From: Spirochaetaceae bacterium
Lineage (GTDB): Bacteria > Spirochaetota > Spirochaetia > Treponematales > Breznakiellaceae
Direction: 5' to 3'
DNA length: 9,911 nt
Assembly (NCBI GenBank): GCA_031265015.1
Contig: JAISDG010000077.1
Location: 1-9,911 of the forward strand
Under the pieces are notes generated by a model. It had not been told where the DNA came from, did not search any database, and saw nothing but the letters and a program-made list of their open reading frames with translations. Below are positions 5,837 through 9,911 of the stretch, piece by piece (within the stretch, counting starts at the first letter, position 1; the number at the start of each line of letters is the position of its first letter). The position numbers and the translations under genes are program-made.

Positions 5837-7678
5837 TTGAGTTCCGATAAACGCAGATCCGGTAAAAAGATCACCCTGAGGGAATTCCGGACCATTCTGC
5901 CCTACCTAAAAAGATACCGCAGGCCCTATACCCTGGGTTTTTTGTGTCTCATCGTGGTGGACGGGGCCCAGGCTATAATCCCCCAGTTTATCCGGAGGGC
6001 GGTGGATTTGATTACCCTGGGGGACTTTGAGTGGTTTGCCGTGCTCCGCCTCTGCCTGGCCATGCTGGCCGTTATGGCGGTGATTGCCCTGGGCCGTTTT
6101 TTGTGGCGCTGCTGTATCCATGGTTCTTCCCGCCGTATTGAAACGGAGCTGCGGGACACTCTTTTTGCCCACCTCCTTTCCCTGGCCTATGACTTTTACC
6201 AGAAAAATAAAATCGGCGACCTGATGGCCCGGTCGATTAACGACATCGGCGCGGTGCGGAACGCCCTGGGCTGGGGGCTCGTGACGCTGGTGGACGGGAC
6301 AATTATGGCCGCGGCCATCCTGGCGATCATTTTTATCCAGGACCCCCGGACGGCGGCTGTGTGCGTCCTGCCCCTGCCCCTGATTACCATCGTCATGCTC
6401 GCCTTCGGGAAAGCCATGGGCCGCCGTTTCCACCGGGTCCAGGAAAGCTATTCCGCCATGAGCAATACGGTTCAGGAAACCTTTGCGGGAATCAGGGTGA
6501 TACAATCTTTTGTCAAGGAATGGTGGTTTGTCAAAAAATTCGCCGCGGTCAACGGCGATTACCAGGACGCCAATATGGGCCTGGTTAAGATCTACGGCGC
6601 CTTTTTCCCCTTTGTCAGCTTCCTGGCGGGACTTACCACGATCATCCTCCTTTTGGCGGGGGGCCGCCGGGTGGTCGCGGGGTACCTGACTCCGGGGGAA
6701 CTGGTAGCCCTTTTCAGTTACCTCCAGATGCTGATCTGGCCCCTGATGGGGGCGGGATTTATGGTCAACATGATCCAGCGGGGAGCGGCGGGCATGGGCA
6801 GAATCAACGAAGTGCTGCAGAGCGAGCCCTCCATCCGTTCCCCTCTCAGTGTCCGGCCCCGGTCCGGCAGCGAAGCCTTGCCCGCGGTGGAGCTGCGGAA
6901 TCTGGTTTTTCACTATCCCGGGGAAAATAAAAATCCCGGCGGGGGGGAATCCCCGGCCCCGAATGTGCTGAACGGGATTTCCCTGGTCATCCCCCGGGGG
7001 ACCGTTATGGGGATCCTGGGCAGGACCGGTTCGGGAAAATCCACCCTGATAAAAACCCTGATGCGGATGGTGGATCCTCCCGCGGGCAGCGTCTTTGTGG
7101 AAGGAACGGATGTCCGCGACTGGGACCTGGGAGAACTGCGGACGCTCTTTGGGGTAAGTCCCCAGGACAGCTACCTTTTTTCCGATACCATCAAAAACAA
7201 CATCGCCTACGGCGCCCGGGCCGGAGAGGACCAGGCCGCGGCCCTTTCCGGGGCGGCCCGCATGTCGGCCCTGGACAGGGACCTGGAAGCCTTTGGCCGG
7301 GGCTGGGACACCCTTATCGGCGAGCGGGGCCTTACCCTTTCGGGGGGGCAGAAACAGCGGGTCGCCATTGCCCGGGCCATACTGGCGGCCCCGGAAATTC
7401 TGGCGCTGGACGACGCGTTTTCCGCGGTGGATACGGAAACGGAAAAACGGATCCTCACCGCCATCCTGGACGACAGGCACGGGAAAAATTCCGGCCCCGC
7501 CAAAACGACGATCATCATTTCCCACCGGGTTTCTACCTTAAGCCGTTCCGATACGGTGGCGGTCCTGGAAGAAGGGCGGATCAGCGAACTGGGCAGTCCG
7601 AAGGAACTGCTGGCGGCGGGCCGCTTTTTTACCCGGATGGCCGCGCTCCAGCAGCTGGGGGAGCCGGATCATGGCTGA
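5837..7678 (+). CDS. ABC exporter half-transporter, subunit with degenerate Walker B
   Basis: A 613-residue type-IV half-exporter: six membrane helices (about 31-52, 68-92, 145-167, 171-192, 253-276, 284-308), then a nucleotide-binding domain. Walker A is G395-R-T-G-S-G-K401-S-T, Q-loop Q443, signature L501-S-G-G-Q, H-loop H563. Walker B reads L-A-L-D525-D526, so the catalytic Glu is Asp, a hallmark of one half of heterodimeric exporters such as LmrC, BmrC/YheI and TM287. It should pair with the overlapping downstream gene. The substrate is unknown; drug or lipid export is typical of relatives. A short Pro/Gly-rich insert follows the A-loop Tyr (about 361-375). The start is TTG 5837, the first codon after an in-frame TAA. 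GGAAGG lies 15 bases away, so initiation looks weak; no ATG or GTG near the N-terminus fits better. Confidence 0.9.
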   Translation: MSSDKRRSGKKITLREFRTILPYLKRYRRPYTLGFLCLIVVDGAQAIIPQFIRRAVDLITLGDFEWFAVLRLCLAMLAVMAVIALGRFLWRCCIHGSSRRIETELRDTLFAHLLSLAYDFYQKNKIGDLMARSINDIGAVRNALGWGLVTLVDGTIMAAAILAIIFIQDPRTAAVCVLPLPLITIVMLAFGKAMGRRFHRVQESYSAMSNTVQETFAGIRVIQSFVKEWWFVKKFAAVNGDYQDANMGLVKIYGAFFPFVSFLAGLTTIILLLAGGRRVVAGYLTPGELVALFSYLQMLIWPLMGAGFMVNMIQRGAAGMGRINEVLQSEPSIRSPLSVRPRSGSEALPAVELRNLVFHYPGENKNPGGGESPAPNVLNGISLVIPRGTVMGILGRTGSGKSTLIKTLMRMVDPPAGSVFVEGTDVRDWDLGELRTLFGVSPQDSYLFSDTIKNNIAYGARAGEDQAAALSGAARMSALDRDLEAFGRGWDTLIGERGLTLSGGQKQRVAIARAILAAPEILALDDAFSAVDTETEKRILTAILDDRHGKNSGPAKTTIIISHRVSTLSRSDTVAVLEEGRISELGSPKELLAAGRFFTRMAALQQLGEPDHG

Positions 7679-9836
7679 TTACTTTGAAACCGAGGAGGTC
7701 GTAAAGGAATACGATTCCCGGATTACGGGCCGGATTCTTTCCTATCTTAAGCCCTATAAGTTTCTTACCGCCCTGGCCCTCTTTGCCCTGATCTTTTCCA
7801 CCCTGGGGGAACTGCTGGTGCCGGTGCTGCAGCAGCGCCTTATTGACCGGGCGGTGATGTCCCGGTTTCTGGCCCTTAAACTTGACGGGAACCCCCCGGA
7901 GGCTTTTTCCGGGAAACTGGGGCCGGAAGCGTTTAGGGCCCTCGCGGAATTGACGGAGCTTCGGGGCGTCCTTTCGGCGGGGGACTATCTTTTTATACCC
8001 CGGGACGAGAAGCTTGCGATTTCCGAAAAGGCGGAAAGGGAGCTCCGCTCCGGGGGAATCCTGGAAGAAGGCCAGTGGTACGCGTTTCCCCTCCCGCGGG
8101 ACGCGGAAAATGTCCGGGCGGTGATTGCGGACCATCAGAGCATGTTTGTTGCGGGCCCCGGCGCCGCGGCCCTGAGGGCGGAGGATCTGGCCGCCCTTTC
8201 CCCGGAGGAAAAGGAGCTTGTCCGAAGCGGGGATCTGTCCCTGATTACCCGGATGGTGATCATCCTTCTTTCCGTCCTGGTCCTGATTTTTTTGTTTACC
8301 TTCGTGGAAACCTGGACCTCGGTGATGATAAGCCAGCGGGTGATGAAGGACATACGGCTGGAACTGTTTCAAAAAACGGCGTCCCAGTCCACGGCTTTTC
8401 TTTCCCGGAATCCCGTGGGCCGCATCGTTACCCGGCTGACCGGGGACGTGGAAACGATCAACGAATTCTTTACCAGCGTCCTGATTGCTTTTTTAAAGGA
8501 TTTTTCCGTCATGGCCGGCTCCCTGGTTACCCTCTTTATCCTGTCTCCCAGGCTTGCCGCGGTGGTGCTCCTGACCCTGCCGCCGGTGCTGCTGGTAACC
8601 GGATTCAGCAGGGTTAAGGCCAGGGACGCCTTCAGGCGGCAGCGTACCGCGTCTTCCCGGCTTAACTCCTACCTTTCGGAACGGCTTTCCGGCATTCAGG
8701 TGGTCCAGCTGTTTCTGGGGGAACGGCGGAGCAGGCGGGAATTTGAGGACCGGGACCGGGAGTACCTGAAGGCCAATATGGCGGAAATGTACGTATACGC
8801 GGTTTTCAGGCCCATTATCGATTTCCTCTCCACCCTGACCACCGCGGCGGTAATCGCCGTGGGGGCAAACTTTGTTTTAAACCTTTCCCTGTCCCTGGGG
8901 GTACTTATTGCCTTTATCAACCTGGTGGGGCTTTTTTATTCGCCGGTAATGGACATTGCCGAAAAATACACCCTCCTGCAGTCCGCCATGGCCGGAGGCG
9001 AGCGGGTCTTTGCCCTGCTGGATACGAAGGAACGGATCCCCGCCGGGGGGACGCGGCATATCGAAAGCGAAGGCAAAAGCCTGGTCCGGGGCAGGGTTGA
9101 ATTTAAGGATGTTGTCTTTTTCTACAAAGAGAGGGAACCGGTCCTTAAAAACGTAAGCTTTACCGTGAACCCCGGTGAAATGGCGGCTATTGTGGGGTAT
9201 ACCGGCGCGGGAAAAACCACCGTTACCAGCATCCTTACCCGGCTTTGGGATATACAGCAGGGCGGCATCACCCTGGACGGGATACCCCTTAAAGAGATAC
9301 CCCTCGAGGAGCTGCGCCGGGCGGTACTGCCGGTCCTCCAGGAGGTATTCCTCTTTTCCGGCACCGTGGCGGACAATATTTCCCTGGGGCTTCCCCTTTC
9401 CCGGGAACAAATCGCCGGCGCCGCCCGGGCGGTTCATGCCCATGAATTTATCGAACGCCTTCCCCAGGGCTACGACACGATCCTTTCCGAAGGGGCGGTG
9501 AATATTTCTTCCGGCCAGCGGCAGCTCCTAAGTTTCGCCCGGGTGATAGCCCACAATCCCGCCCTGGTGATCCTGGACGAAGCCACCAGTTCCATCGATA
9601 CCGAGACGGAACGGCTTATCCAGATGGGGATACAGCGGATTCTTTCCGGCAGGACCTCCATCGTCATTGCCCACCGGCTTTCCACCATCCGCCACGCGGA
9701 CAGGATTCTTGTCCTCTCCGGCGGCCGCCTGGTGGAAGAAGGAAAGCACGACGCCCTGATAGCACAGAACGGCCTTTACGCGGGACTGTACCGGCTCCAG
9801 TTTGAAGCGGATCAGGACGGCGCGGCGGATATATAG
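7671..9836 (+). CDS. ABC exporter half-transporter, catalytic partner with large external loop
   Basis: A 721-residue half-exporter, about 120 longer than the usual ~590-600. After TM1 (about 29-55) comes a hydrophilic segment from about 62 to 190 before TM2 (191-215). By topology this first loop faces outside the cytoplasm, so the extra ~125 residues should form a small periplasmic domain. TM3-6 lie near 266-290, 295-311, 376-402 and 403-427. The ATPase domain has Walker A G509-Y-T-G-A-G-K515-T-T, Q557, signature I612-S-S-G-Q (normally LSGGQ), Walker B L-D636-E637-A-T-S and H668. The catalytic Glu is intact but the signature deviates, exactly complementary to the upstream subunit, as in LmrD and BmrD/YheH. 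ATG 7671 has a GGGGGAG seven bases upstream and overlaps the preceding gene by eight bases, favouring coupled synthesis. No known domain was recognised in the inserted loop. Confidence 0.92.
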   Translation: MADYFETEEVVKEYDSRITGRILSYLKPYKFLTALALFALIFSTLGELLVPVLQQRLIDRAVMSRFLALKLDGNPPEAFSGKLGPEAFRALAELTELRGVLSAGDYLFIPRDEKLAISEKAERELRSGGILEEGQWYAFPLPRDAENVRAVIADHQSMFVAGPGAAALRAEDLAALSPEEKELVRSGDLSLITRMVIILLSVLVLIFLFTFVETWTSVMISQRVMKDIRLELFQKTASQSTAFLSRNPVGRIVTRLTGDVETINEFFTSVLIAFLKDFSVMAGSLVTLFILSPRLAAVVLLTLPPVLLVTGFSRVKARDAFRRQRTASSRLNSYLSERLSGIQVVQLFLGERRSRREFEDRDREYLKANMAEMYVYAVFRPIIDFLSTLTTAAVIAVGANFVLNLSLSLGVLIAFINLVGLFYSPVMDIAEKYTLLQSAMAGGERVFALLDTKERIPAGGTRHIESEGKSLVRGRVEFKDVVFFYKEREPVLKNVSFTVNPGEMAAIVGYTGAGKTTVTSILTRLWDIQQGGITLDGIPLKEIPLEELRRAVLPVLQEVFLFSGTVADNISLGLPLSREQIAGAARAVHAHEFIERLPQGYDTILSEGAVNISSGQRQLLSFARVIAHNPALVILDEATSSIDTETERLIQMGIQRILSGRTSIVIAHRLSTIRHADRILVLSGGRLVEEGKHDALIAQNGLYAGLYRLQFEADQDGAADI

Positions 9837-9838
9837 GC

Positions 9839-9911
9839 ATGGCTGATTTTACCTGTCCCCACTGCCGGGCCCTTTTTCCCGGGACGGATTTTGAGCAAAA
9901 TCTCCGGGTCT
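9839..9911 (+). CDS. accD: Probable acetyl-CoA carboxylase carboxyltransferase beta subunit, N-terminus only
   Basis: Only 24 codons are visible; the frame is open to the window edge. Starting at Cys6 the peptide has the spacing of the AccD zinc ribbon: C-P-x-C, Leu three residues later, and N-L-x-V fifteen residues after the first Cys, the same as in typical AccD (C-P-S-C...N-L-K-V-C-P-x-C-G-H-H). AccD transfers carboxyl from carboxybiotin to acetyl-CoA to make malonyl-CoA for fatty acid synthesis. The gene starts two bases after the ABC stop codon, so it may be in the same transcript. A fused AccD-AccA form cannot be excluded. Another zinc-ribbon protein remains possible from so short a piece. 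Confidence 0.6.
   Translation, partial: MADFTCPHCRALFPGTDFEQNLRV

Noticed and set aside
5906..7525. 539-codon minus-strand frame opposite the first ABC gene
   Set aside because: Same reason: the plus strand encodes a complete exporter subunit and the antisense peptide looks random (His/Gly/Pro-rich).

Overview
The window looks like a chromosomal housekeeping segment from a treponemal spirochaete. That rests on the gene order cheW, DegT/StrS-family gene, nadK, recN, then an unrecognised helical gene. From memory this matches the Treponema pallidum TP0439 to TP0443 neighbourhood; I could not search to confirm it. The moderately G+C-rich coding sequence with frequent G runs in Gly-Gly codons suggests a higher-GC relative, such as an insect-gut, environmental or rumen treponeme, rather than T. 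pallidum itself. No rRNA, tRNA, insertion sequence, CRISPR array or prophage gene was recognised. Coding density is very high and the longest non-coding stretch is about 105 bases.

Layout. The left edge (1-668, minus strand) carries the first 222 residues of a family-2-type O-methyltransferase whose C-terminus lies outside the window. A divergent intergenic region (669-773) holds a near-consensus sigma-70 promoter for that gene and only a weak candidate for the rightward genes. All other genes point right: cheW (774-1244), a DegT/DnrJ/EryC1/StrS-fold gene (1283-2338), nadK (2350-3237), recN (3230-4978), an unrecognised alpha-helical protein (4994-5803), two ABC exporter half-transporters (5837-7678 and 7671-9836), and the first 24 codons of what is probably accD (9839 onward).

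How the genes may work together. nadK and recN overlap by 8 bases and so do the two ABC genes, suggesting translational coupling within each pair. The ABC genes form a classic heterodimeric exporter: the first subunit has Asp in place of the Walker B catalytic Glu, the second has a non-canonical signature motif, so one ATP site should be degenerate and one competent. CheW is a chemotaxis coupling protein that connects receptors to CheA. NAD kinase makes NADP, RecN acts in double-strand break repair, and AccD is part of acetyl-CoA carboxylase. Most of the run reads as an ordinary mixed-function gene cluster.

The most unusual points are three. The DegT-family protein has Arg where the PLP-binding Lys should be, with a 10-base G tract just downstream of that codon. 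The second ABC subunit has a roughly 125-residue extracytoplasmic insertion between its first two membrane helices. The methyltransferase has a degenerate SAM loop and a promoter that predicts an almost leaderless mRNA. I did not find a clearly new multi-gene system.
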